11,109 bases of DNA from Deltaproteobacteria bacterium (GTDB lineage Bacteria > Desulfobacterota > Binatia > UBA9968): positions 1 to 11,109 of the forward strand of contig JAERMN010000097.1 of NCBI GenBank assembly GCA_016844625.1. The letters are read 5' to 3'. Made by a program: the position numbers and the translations under genes. Within the stretch, counting starts at the first letter, position 1. Each line of letters opens with the position of its first letter. Positions 1-5,739 of the stretch are shown one piece after another. The notes beneath the pieces were generated by a model. That model worked only from the letters and a program-made list of their open reading frames with translations, had not been told where the DNA came from and did no database searches.

Positions 1-20
1 TTTATGAAGTGACATAGACC

Positions 21-254
21 ATGATCGATCGAATCACAGTCAATCCTAAGATTCACTTTGGCAAACCCTGCATCGCAGGTACGCGTATCACGGTCCTGAG
101 CGTCCTTGAGTTACTCAACGAAGGTCTCACTTTCGATGCAATCGTTCACGACTATTACCCCGACCTGCAGGTTGACGACATTCGCGCTTGTTTGCAGTAC
201 GCCATCGCGCTGGTTTCGGCTGAAGACATCCACCTCTCCCAAACAACGCCGTGA
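21..254 (+). CDS. DUF433 family protein, likely antitoxin of a TA pair
   Basis: A 77-residue protein with the DUF433 pattern. After the start comes an IxHGKPCI-like segment (KIHFGKPCIAGTRI, residues 10-23), then a helix-turn-helix-like stretch (LSVLELLNEGLTFDAIVHDY) and the family's YPDLxxDDIRAxLxYA ending at residues 46-61. DUF433 proteins are small winged-helix-like proteins that usually sit directly upstream of a PIN-like toxin and are thought to act as DNA-binding antitoxins. The next gene is that partner: its GTG start at 251 overlaps this TGA stop (252-254), which implies translational coupling. The ATG at 21 is chosen because the family normally begins a few residues before DRITxxP. 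The Shine-Dalgarno sequence is weak. The upstream promoter lies mostly outside the window. Family assignment is firm; the antitoxin role is inferred from the pairing. Confidence 0.88.
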   Translation: MIDRITVNPKIHFGKPCIAGTRITVLSVLELLNEGLTFDAIVHDYYPDLQVDDIRACLQYAIALVSAEDIHLSQTTP

Positions 255-613
255 GGTTTCTTCTCGACCAGGACGTTTACGCCACGACGGCGCGCTTTCT
301 TTCAGGCCTCGCGCATGATGTTGTTCGCGTGGCTGAAATCGGACTTGCGCAAGCTGATGACGAAGATCTGCTCCGAGCCGCCCAAGATCAGAGCTGCCTC
401 TTTGTCACACGAGATCGAGATTTTGGTGGGCTGGTTTTCGTCAACGCTTTGGGTTCTGGGGTCCTTTACCTTCGTGTGTTGCCGTCCACTCAAAACTCCG
501 TGCACCAGGAACTGGAAACTGTTCTGAACATGTACTCTGAGGAAGAGCTGAGGAAAGCGTTCGTCGTTGTCGAGCCCGGTGGTCACAGATTCAGAAGGGT
601 CGCGAGCAAATAG
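251..613 (+). CDS. DUF5615 PIN-like protein, likely toxin partner of the DUF433 protein
   Basis: A 120-residue protein with the DUF5615 (PIN-like, Mut7-C-related) layout. It opens with an N-terminal LLDQD motif (Asp6 and Asp8), then an HDVVRVAEIGL segment, an acidic ADDEDLL cluster (residues 35-41) and TRDRDFGGLVF at 53-63. The spaced acidic residues Asp6, the 36-39 cluster, Asp55 and Asp57 are those expected to bind Mg2+ in PIN-fold nucleases. Its GTG start overlaps the stop of the DUF433 gene by 3 nt (GTGA), the usual arrangement for co-translated antitoxin-toxin pairs. Length is normal for the family and all expected acidic positions are present, so nothing suggests decay. RNase activity is inferred from the fold; few DUF5615 members have been characterised. 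Confidence 0.85.
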   Translation: MRFLLDQDVYATTARFLSGLAHDVVRVAEIGLAQADDEDLLRAAQDQSCLFVTRDRDFGGLVFVNALGSGVLYLRVLPSTQNSVHQELETVLNMYSEEELRKAFVVVEPGGHRFRRVASK

Positions 614-690
614 CTTGCTGTTCTCCTTGGCGGATGCATCGCACCCGCCGCAGCAGAGCGTGGAAAGCGGTGGATCATCGGGCATCAACT

Positions 691-1131
691 ATGCGTAGAA
701 TCAAATTGCCGGTTGTTCGAAAGAACCAGGTCATATTTCCGAATAAGGCCGTCTGTCCGTGGTGCCAAAAACACAAGGTCTATGAGCCCCATTCAATGGC
801 TATTCTGAATGCGGGGGCAATGCGCCAAGTTGGCAAAGACAGTTATGAGATGGCCACGGACACGAAGGCATTCCTGACCTTGACGTGGCACGGCGCACAC
901 TCAGGAGGCAAAGGGGAACTTCCGGACATTCACGCGTCAGTCAATGTAGCCGACGAAGTTGCCAACGGTCAGTTTGATCTTTATTTCTGCTCTACCACTT
1001 GTTTGAGAGGCTTTCTCAATTACTGCGTCGATGAATTGCAGGAGCGAATGGAGTCGGCGCGTTCCAAAAGAAAACGCTCGTCGTCTTCTGCGAGAGAACA
1101 TGCCAAAACGCAGAAGAGCGAGCGGGCTTGA
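691..1131 (+). CDS. Unrecognised protein with two cysteine pairs and a basic tail
   Basis: I do not recognise this family. From the ATG at 691 the product has 146 residues. It contains a CPWC knuckle (22 residues from that start), a His-containing middle part (LTWHGAHSGG) and a second pair in YFCSTTCLRGFLNYC. Together these look like a split four-cysteine zinc site of the zinc-ribbon or TRASH kind. The C-terminal 25 residues are rich in Lys, Arg and Ser and probably disordered or nucleic-acid-binding. The frame is open back to an ATG at 634, but the extra 19 residues are low-complexity Arg-rich, so I prefer 691; neither start has a convincing Shine-Dalgarno. It lies 77 bp downstream of the toxin-like gene on the same strand and could be co-transcribed with it. 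Function is unknown. Confidence 0.65.
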   Translation: MRRIKLPVVRKNQVIFPNKAVCPWCQKHKVYEPHSMAILNAGAMRQVGKDSYEMATDTKAFLTLTWHGAHSGGKGELPDIHASVNVADEVANGQFDLYFCSTTCLRGFLNYCVDELQERMESARSKRKRSSSSAREHAKTQKSERA

Positions 1132-1174
1132 TTGACCAACGTCACCGAACCAATAAGGATTAAGACTGACGTTG
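1132..1174 (+). promoter_or_regulatory. Possible promoter and operator-like dyad upstream of the amidohydrolase
   Basis: TTGACC at 1132-1137 is followed after 17 nt by AAGGAT at 1155-1160. This resembles a weak sigma70-type promoter with a good -35 and a poor -10. Eight-base inverted arms, CAACGTCA at 1137-1144 and TGACGTTG at 1167-1174, flank the -10 position and could be a repressor site. They could equally pair as a long-loop hairpin that ends the upstream gene, whose stop is at 1131. This is a visual match only. Confidence 0.25.
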
Positions 1175-1276
1175 AAAACACTCTCCTTAAGGCTCGCTGT
1201 CTTCGCCACAGCTCAGCTGCGCGGCGTTAACATCTCTTATTCTCCTTCTTAACGGAATTCCAAATCGGAGACGCTT

Positions 1277-2380
1277 ATGTGGAAAAATTTCAAAGTCATC
1301 GATGCCGACGGTCACATGCATGAACCGCAGTATCTTTGGGAGCGCTACGTCGAGCCCAAGTACCGCGAGCAAGTGCCGAAGGTTGCCTTCATGGATGGCA
1401 ACTTCATGGTTTACGAACCAGATGGAAAGTTTATTTCTAAAGGCGAGATTCAATCGGCGCCGCCGGAGAGCGCGCGGCGCGCCATGGAGGAAAAGTACGG
1501 TGAAGCTTACCGGCAATGGTGGTCGCCCGAAATTCGTCTTAAAGACATGGACCGCTACGGCTGGGACATTCAAGTGTTGCTGCCCACGGGTAACAACGGC
1601 AATTTCGCCTACCGCGTCGCGTTGAAAGACGTTCAACTGGGCGCCGCCATGTGCCGCGCTTACAACAACTGGTGTCATGAATATTGCAGCGTCGACCCGA
1701 AGCGGCTGAAATTTGTCGCCGTGTTGCCGGGCTCGGATGTCGGCGAGATGGTCAAGGAAGCGCGCCGCGCCGTCGAACAGTTGGGCGCGGTGTCGGTGCG
1801 CAATCCTTATTTGCCGGAAGGCAAATGGCTGCACGAAGCCGAGTACGACGCCATGTGGAACTTGGCGTGTGAGTTAGACTTCCCGATCGCCGTGCACGGC
1901 GAGAATCGCCAGCGCCGTTTTCAACCGTTCCGCGAACTGGAAGGCAACCGGCGCGACGACACCGAGCTGGCACTCCGCGGCCTCAACCATGCGCTCGGAT
2001 TTCCTTGCGACAACATGACGACCCTCGGCCACTTTATCTTTACCGGCGTGTTGGAGCGCTTTCCGAAATTGCGCCTTGGCATTCTCGAATCCAACTCAGG
2101 CTGGCTGCCGTTCTGGCTCGGCCGCATGGACGACCACACCCACGGCCGCAACAGCGTCATGGGCAAGTCGGAAAAGCTGACACTCCGGCCGACCGAATAC
2201 TTCATGCGCCAGTGCATGGTCTCGTGCGACAGCGACGAACGCGCGCTCAAGCATGTCGTCGAAGAATTGAATGGCGAAAACATCGTCTGGAACACCGACT
2301 ACCCGCATCCCGATGCCATCGAACCGGAGCGCGCGCTGCCGGACTTCGACGCCCAGCCAACGGAAAATTCTCTGGGATAA
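1277..2380 (+). CDS. Amidohydrolase family (Amidohydro_2) metal-dependent hydrolase or decarboxylase, probably frameshifted at the 3' end
   Basis: A TIM-barrel enzyme of the Amidohydro_2 family, which includes ACMSD and aromatic-acid decarboxylases. Visible metal-site elements are IDADGHMHEP near the N-terminus (Asp11, His13, His15), AVHGEN (His207), the GHFIFTGVLERFPKLRLG block with His252, the ESNSGWLPFWLGRMDD block, and NTDYPHPD (Asp341). GGAG at 1267-1270 supports the ATG at 1277. The frame ends at 2380 with TENSLG. The usual family ending (KILWDNSVKLYG) is encoded directly afterwards in another frame, running to a TAA at 2415-2417. One extra A in the A-run at 2364-2367 would restore a protein of about 380 residues. 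The short form loses the last conserved helix. The substrate cannot be read from sequence; nearby cupin dioxygenase-like genes make an aromatic or ring-cleavage compound plausible. Confidence 0.88.
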   Translation: MWKNFKVIDADGHMHEPQYLWERYVEPKYREQVPKVAFMDGNFMVYEPDGKFISKGEIQSAPPESARRAMEEKYGEAYRQWWSPEIRLKDMDRYGWDIQVLLPTGNNGNFAYRVALKDVQLGAAMCRAYNNWCHEYCSVDPKRLKFVAVLPGSDVGEMVKEARRAVEQLGAVSVRNPYLPEGKWLHEAEYDAMWNLACELDFPIAVHGENRQRRFQPFRELEGNRRDDTELALRGLNHALGFPCDNMTTLGHFIFTGVLERFPKLRLGILESNSGWLPFWLGRMDDHTHGRNSVMGKSEKLTLRPTEYFMRQCMVSCDSDERALKHVVEELNGENIVWNTDYPHPDAIEPERALPDFDAQPTENSLG

Positions 2381-2417
2381 TTCGGTGAAACTCTACGGCT
2401 CCCGGCTCCTGAGCTAA
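2381..2417 (+). other. Out-of-frame 3' end of the amidohydrolase gene
   Basis: Read in the frame that starts at the A-run (2364), this stretch continues KILWDNSVKLYG and then SRLLS to the TAA at 2415-2417. That is the typical Amidohydro_2 C-terminus. It is therefore coding sequence displaced by a one-base indel, either a sequencing or assembly error or a real mutation. Confidence 0.75.
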
Positions 2418-2445
2418 GTCCGGCCGGGCCGCAGCAATTCGGATT

Positions 2446-2802
2446 ATCTCGCGCAAAGGCGCAAAGTACGCCAAGGAGGAACGAATATTTCACCACGAAG
2501 GACCTAGCGCGGCACAGCCGCAACCCAAAAGGATTCGGATTCGGTAATTAGCCGCAAAGAGCGCAAAGGGCGCAAAAAAGAAATCGGTATATTTCCCGCA
2601 AAGCAAGTCCCGAGCCCGTTCGACTAAGCTCAGGGTAAACTCCGTCGAAGGGACGCCAGGCCCGCAAAGGTCGGAAAAAATGAACAGGATGGTTTGTTAA
2701 ATTATCTATCTTGCGGTTCCGAACTTGGCGGCCTTTGCGCCTTGGCGCGAGATGTTCTGAGTCTCGTTTGTGGCTTCGCCGCGCTGGGTTTTTCGTGGTG
2801 AA
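2446..2802. repeat. Composite intergenic repeat cluster between amidohydrolase and PNPOx-like genes
   Basis: The gap 2418-2909 carries no supportable gene and is built largely of repeat modules. Module a is CGCAAAGG-type sequence at 2446-2466, with a reverse-complement copy at 2731-2753. Module b, a TTCACCACGAAG-headed unit of about 36 bp, is at 2489-2523, with a reverse-complement copy at 2766-2802. Module c is the 9-nt-periodic CGCAAAGNN block at 2532-2580. Module d is a CCCGTTCGACTAAGCTCAGG-type element at 2615-2652. Modules b and c recur at 4516-4551 and 4713-4760. Because order and orientation are shuffled, this is a mosaic and not one simple inverted repeat. I recall similar short dispersed repeats from many environmental genomes; their function is unknown. 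Confidence 0.75.
2553..2579. repeat. 9-nt-periodic CGCAAAGNN array, copy 1
   Basis: Three consecutive nonamers, CGCAAAGAG, CGCAAAGGG and CGCAAAAAA, lie at 2553-2561, 2562-2570 and 2571-2579. They sit at the end of a 49-bp block (2532-2580) that is repeated in reverse complement at 4713-4760, including the preceding TCGGATT and TTAGC segments. Confidence 0.8.
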
Positions 2803-2897
2803 TCATCCTGTTACGCAGTCACAGCTGGATATTCATCCTGATAGCGCCAAAAAATCAGTTTGACCGCCGCTGCGTAGTCTTGTATTAACTTCGATCC

Positions 2898-2906
2898 AGG
2901 AGGTGA
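2898..2906 (+). promoter_or_regulatory. Strong Shine-Dalgarno of the PNPOx-like gene
   Basis: AGGAGGTGA is a near-perfect anti-16S match placed 3 nt before the ATG at 2910. It fixes the start codon. Confidence 0.85.
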
Positions 2907-2909
2907 CGT

Positions 2910-3326
2910 ATGATTGAAATTCTCGACCAGATGAAGGAAATGATAGACCCGGCCTTGGCCAACGGCTGTCCCTGCATCCTCGCCACGGTCTCCGCCGACG
3001 GCGAGCCGGACATCGGCTACAAGGGCAGCATGATGGTGTTCGACAAGGAGTCGCTCGCCTATTTAGAGCGCACCAAGCGAGTGCATCTCAAGAATCTCAA
3101 GGAGAACCCAAAAGTCATCGTGCTGTTTCGCGATGCCAAAACCAAAGTGGCCTGGCGCTTTCATGGCACCGCGACGTTGCATGAATCGGGGCCGATCTGG
3201 GAACAAGGCATGGCGCGCACGGTCAAAGAAGAGTTGGACAAAGATCCTGAGCGCAAAGGCATCATCGTGCAAATCCGCCTCGACAGGATCACCAACATGG
3301 GCGGGCAAGTGCTGCAAAGCCGCTAG
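2910..3326 (+). CDS. Pyridoxamine 5'-phosphate oxidase-fold (split-barrel flavin/F420/heme) protein
   Basis: A 138-residue single-domain protein of the PNPOx-like split beta-barrel group. The N-terminal part PCILATVSADGEPDIGYKGS (residues 21-40) is the family strand-turn-strand. It is followed by a VFDKESLAYLE strand and the RVHLKNLKENPKVIVLFRD block (residues 57-75). Members bind FMN, F420 or heme and serve as oxidoreductases or general redox and stress proteins; the sequence does not decide the cofactor. AGGAGGTGA at 2898-2906, four bases before the ATG, is the strongest ribosome-binding site I saw in the window, so the start is secure. It follows the repeat-rich gap and is convergent with the gentisate-dioxygenase-like gene, so it is probably a single-gene unit. 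Confidence 0.88.
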   Translation: MIEILDQMKEMIDPALANGCPCILATVSADGEPDIGYKGSMMVFDKESLAYLERTKRVHLKNLKENPKVIVLFRDAKTKVAWRFHGTATLHESGPIWEQGMARTVKEELDKDPERKGIIVQIRLDRITNMGGQVLQSR

Positions 3327-3386
3327 CGTGGATTGTTGCGCGGCCGTATTGGCAATTTTGAAATCCTCAATCTGAAGTTGGCCATC

Positions 3387-3415
3387 TGAGATCGCGCGCA
3401 ACCCGCGCGATCTCA
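3387..3415. terminator. Perfect 12-bp hairpin between convergent genes, likely bidirectional terminator
   Basis: TGAGATCGCGCG (3387-3398) pairs perfectly with CGCGCGATCTCA (3404-3415) across a 5-nt loop. The structure lies 60 bp after the stop of the plus-strand PNPOx-like gene and includes the TGA stop (3413-3415) of the minus-strand bicupin. Neither side has a T-tract, so it is not a classical intrinsic terminator. The placement suggests a bidirectional transcription stop or RNA 3'-end stabiliser. Confidence 0.5.
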
Positions 3416-4474
3416 CGCTCCCTCACCGGCTTCTTCGCGGTAAAGTTTTAGCGCTTCCATCACCGGCAAATCGCTGACGGAAAATAGCATCGCTTCGTCA
3501 CTCTTAGAATCGTTTTGATGGCTGTGCCAGCTCCACAGCGGCACGACAAAGCAGTCGCCCTGCTGCCATTCAAATTTTTGGCCATTGATCACCGTCACAC
3601 CACTGCCACGAAACGCGTGATACACCACGCTGTAGTTATGCCGGTGCGTCTTGGTAACTTCACCAGGACGTAGCATTTGAATGCCGCAGGACATCGTCGG
3701 CATCGTGTGGCCGCCTTCGGGATTGACATATTCCAGCGCCACGCCATCAAACGGGCTCCCCGGCCCAGCGCTAAGCTGCTTTAGTTGTTCGTATGTCTCT
3801 TGCCATCTGTAGTGCAAGTTATAAGTCGGGCGCTCCGCAGGCTTTTCCCAAACCGGCCGGGTCGCGCCAATGCGCGGCGCGGTATGATCAAAATTCCGTT
3901 TCATCGGCTGGAGCCCGCCGGGATAAGCTTCCCAAGTGATCGACTGAAGCAAAAACAGCAGCGGATTATCAAGCCCGTCGAGCCACACCACCGGCTCGCC
4001 GCCGTTACGGTGCCCATGCCACGTCATCGATGGCGTGAGAATCAAATCACCGGCTGCCATGGGAATTTGTTCGCCCTCGACGACCGTGTAGGCGCCGCTG
4101 CCTTTCAGAATGAAACGAAACGCAGCAAAATTATGTCGGTGATCATGAGCAATCTCGCCCGGCTTGAGCAGCTGCAAGGTCATCAACATGGTGTGCGTGG
4201 TGGTGCGTTGCCGGCGATTTTTCTGATCGAGATAAGCTGGATTGATAAGCCTGAGCACGCGCCGCTCGGCTTTGCCGTCCAGGCCGTGCATGTTAGCGAC
4301 GGTCTGAATCGCGGCATACAACTCCGGCCACTTCCACACATGCGGCAACACCGAGGTGTGCGGATCTTTGCTGTAGGTCGCCATGTCGGCATCGGACGCC
4401 GGCGACCACAACCCTTCGACGCTCAAGCTGCGCAGCTTCAGATCGAGCTCGCGCAACACTTCTGCTTCCGACAT
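3413..4474 (-). CDS. Gentisate 1,2-dioxygenase-like bicupin
   Basis: A 353-residue two-cupin protein of the gentisate/salicylate/1-hydroxy-2-naphthoate 1,2-dioxygenase group, with normal length for that family. In the N-terminal cupin, HRH (His112, His114) and TWH (His153), around RFILKGSGAYTVVEGE and GDLILTP, are the expected Fe(II) ligands and frame. The C-terminal cupin repeats the pattern with THRHNYSVVYH (His277, His279) and WSWHSHQN (His317). Such enzymes cleave gentisate between C1 and C2 to maleylpyruvate in the cytoplasm. Maleylpyruvate isomerase and hydrolase genes are not in the window, so gentisate itself is not proven. AAGGAG at 4481-4486 (minus strand) supports the ATG at 4474; an upstream in-frame ATG at 4507 would read through that site. 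It is convergent with the PNPOx-like gene. Confidence 0.85.
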   Translation of the reverse strand: MSEAEVLRELDLKLRSLSVEGLWSPASDADMATYSKDPHTSVLPHVWKWPELYAAIQTVANMHGLDGKAERRVLRLINPAYLDQKNRRQRTTTHTMLMTLQLLKPGEIAHDHRHNFAAFRFILKGSGAYTVVEGEQIPMAAGDLILTPSMTWHGHRNGGEPVVWLDGLDNPLLFLLQSITWEAYPGGLQPMKRNFDHTAPRIGATRPVWEKPAERPTYNLHYRWQETYEQLKQLSAGPGSPFDGVALEYVNPEGGHTMPTMSCGIQMLRPGEVTKTHRHNYSVVYHAFRGSGVTVINGQKFEWQQGDCFVVPLWSWHSHQNDSKSDEAMLFSVSDLPVMEALKLYREEAGEGA

Positions 4475-4515
4475 TTTCCGCTCCTTACCGTCGAGCCGTG
4501 TCCACACAGCGATTG

Positions 4516-4551
4516 TTCACCACGAAGAGCCTAGCGCGGCAGAGCCGCAAA
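4516..4551 (+). repeat. Dispersed TTCACCACGAAG-headed repeat, second copy
   Basis: A unit of about 36 bp, TTCACCACGAAG then CCTAGCGCGGCA and AGCCGCAA. It matches 2489-2523 in the same orientation, with a few differences, and the reverse complement of 2766-2802. It starts 42 bp upstream of the bicupin's ATG, so it lies in that gene's leader or promoter region. Confidence 0.75.
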
Positions 4552-4569
4552 CATATGAGAAAGAAAGTT

Positions 4570-4653
4570 TTCACCACGAAGGACACGAAGAGCACGAAGT
4601 TCGGAATAATAATTCTCCGAACCCTTCGTGTCCTTCGTGATCTTCGTGGTGAA
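4570..4653. repeat. Long hairpin of 9-nt-periodic CACGAAGNN units
   Basis: The left arm (4570-4605) starts TTCACCACGAAG and continues with CACGAAG units every 9 nt. The right arm (4618-4653) is its reverse complement with only about two-base differences per spacer. The arms of about 35 bp surround an AT-rich loop of about 12 nt. A transcript from either strand would fold into a long hairpin. It sits between the divergent repeat copies upstream of the bicupin and the 3' end of the binding-protein gene. I recall CCACGAAGGACACGAAG-type repeats as widespread in environmental bacteria. Confidence 0.8.
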
Positions 4654-4681
4654 CCTATCGTCTGTTCTTCGCCGTGAACCA

Positions 4682-4698
4682 GGCGTATGCCATACGCC
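4682..4698. promoter_or_regulatory. 17-bp palindrome GGCGTATGCCATACGCC
   Basis: GGCGTATG (4682-4689) and CATACGCC (4691-4698) are perfect inverted arms around one C. It has the form of a dimeric-repressor site or a tight cruciform. It lies within the repeat cluster, so it may simply be another dispersed element. Confidence 0.4.
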
Positions 4699-4712
4699 CC
4701 GATAAAACCGAC

Positions 4713-4760
4713 TTTTTTTGCGCCCTTTGCGTTCTTTGCGGCTAAATCTCCTAATCCGAC
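4713..4760 (-). repeat. CGCAAAGNN 9-nt-periodic block, copy 2 (inverted)
   Basis: Read on the minus strand this is TCGGATT, then TTAGC, then CGCAAAGAA, CGCAAAGGG and CGCAAAAAA. It matches 2532-2580 over about 48 bp with few changes. It begins 3 bp downstream of the stop of the minus-strand binding-protein gene, so in transcripts of that gene it is the immediate 3' untranslated region. Confidence 0.8.
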
Positions 4761-4762
4761 TC

Positions 4763-5737
4763 TTACTTCCTGATTCCCAGCTCTCTTTGCGCAGCCTGAA
4801 GCGGCGCCATATCGATGATTTCACTCAACGGCACATCGCGCGTGAGTTTGAGCTCCGTTTTGGCTTGGTCCACAACCAAGCGCAGCCCCTCCTGATGAAT
4901 CGTTCCGTCCGGGCTGAAGACCTTCCAGGTGGAATCGTAGGAAGCCGCAGCATGGTCACGCTCCACTTTTCCCCATTCCATCAGGATCCGCACGGCGCCT
5001 TCCTTGTCCTCGCGGATAAAACGGTTTGCTCGCACCAGAGCCTTTACTACTTTTTTAACCTCCTCCGGTTTCTCCTTGATCGTTTTGAGATTGGCGCCAA
5101 TGCCGATGAATGGGAAATTAAAAACCTCATACGCCCGGAGAAGCACGTTGAATCCCATCTGCCTTCCCAGGGCATCGCCAGGCGGGGCAATCACCGCTAC
5201 ATCCACCAGACCTTCCTTTAACGCGGCGAGGCGCGCTCGATCCGGCCCCAGGGCGATGAACTTGAGATCTTTCTCGGTATCCAGGCCAAAGGATTTGAGC
5301 ATCATTCGACCCGCCACTTCGTCGGTGCCGCCGAAGTTGCCGATCCCAACGGTTTTTCCCTTAAGCTCCTTACCCGATTTGTATTCGGGCTTGGCAACCA
5401 GGGCGTGGGTTGAACCGTCCAACAGGCTCGCGAGCGCGCGCAGGGGCATGCCCCGAAGCGCGCCGCGCACGACCGAGCCGAAGAGCAGTGTGTAGCCAAT
5501 ATCCCCGGTCACAAGAGCAGTTATAATGTTCGGCACATTCATGCGAATGATCTCTACGTCCAGCCCCTCGTCTTTGAAAAAGCCTTTTTTCAAAGCGACT
5601 CCCGACGGTAGAAAGGACATATTGGGGTTAGTCACTGAGATGCGCACCTTGTCGGCGGCGTCGAGAGGCGGACTCGACGCGCAAATAGCGACGAAACCTA
5701 TTAACAAGCAGCAAAGTTTTCTCACGACAATGTTCAC
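4763..5737 (-). CDS. NMT1/THI5-like (SsuA/TauA-type) ABC substrate-binding protein
   Basis: A 324-residue periplasmic binding protein. A hydrophobic N-terminus (about residues 5-22) ends in LDA-AD, a plausible signal peptidase I site near residue 27; no canonical lipobox is present. The mature part shows the NMT1-like order: SFLPSGVALKKGFFKDEGLDVEII, a TALVTGDIGYT segment, LKGKTVGIGNFGGTDEVAGR and EGLVDVAVIAPP. Such proteins capture small organic solutes for an ABC importer. This family is heavily expanded in some uncultured soil lineages, often without a linked permease. The GTG at 5737 starts 2 nt after the stop of the upstream bicupin (5740), implying co-transcription and translational coupling; an alternative GTG is at 5725. 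No cognate ATPase or SsuC-type permease is present; the permeases at 9376-11109 belong to the different Dpp/Opp class. Confidence 0.86.
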   Translation of the reverse strand: MNIVVRKLCCLLIGFVAICASSPPLDAADKVRISVTNPNMSFLPSGVALKKGFFKDEGLDVEIIRMNVPNIITALVTGDIGYTLLFGSVVRGALRGMPLRALASLLDGSTHALVAKPEYKSGKELKGKTVGIGNFGGTDEVAGRMMLKSFGLDTEKDLKFIALGPDRARLAALKEGLVDVAVIAPPGDALGRQMGFNVLLRAYEVFNFPFIGIGANLKTIKEKPEEVKKVVKALVRANRFIREDKEGAVRILMEWGKVERDHAAASYDSTWKVFSPDGTIHQEGLRLVVDQAKTELKLTRDVPLSEIIDMAPLQAAQRELGIRK

Positions 5738-5739
5738 GG

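Noticed and set aside
2418..2909. Insertion-sequence remnant in the repeat-rich gap
   Set aside because: No transposase fragment is readable in any frame, and the repeats are short, mixed and not terminal to a single unit.
4718..5221. Plus-strand frame of 167 codons
   Set aside because: It runs antisense through the well-supported binding-protein gene and has no protein features.
4763..5737. Lipoprotein signal (lipobox) in the binding protein
   Set aside because: The candidate around VAIC has Ile at -1, where Gly, Ala or Ser is required. The LDA-AD site fits signal peptidase I better.
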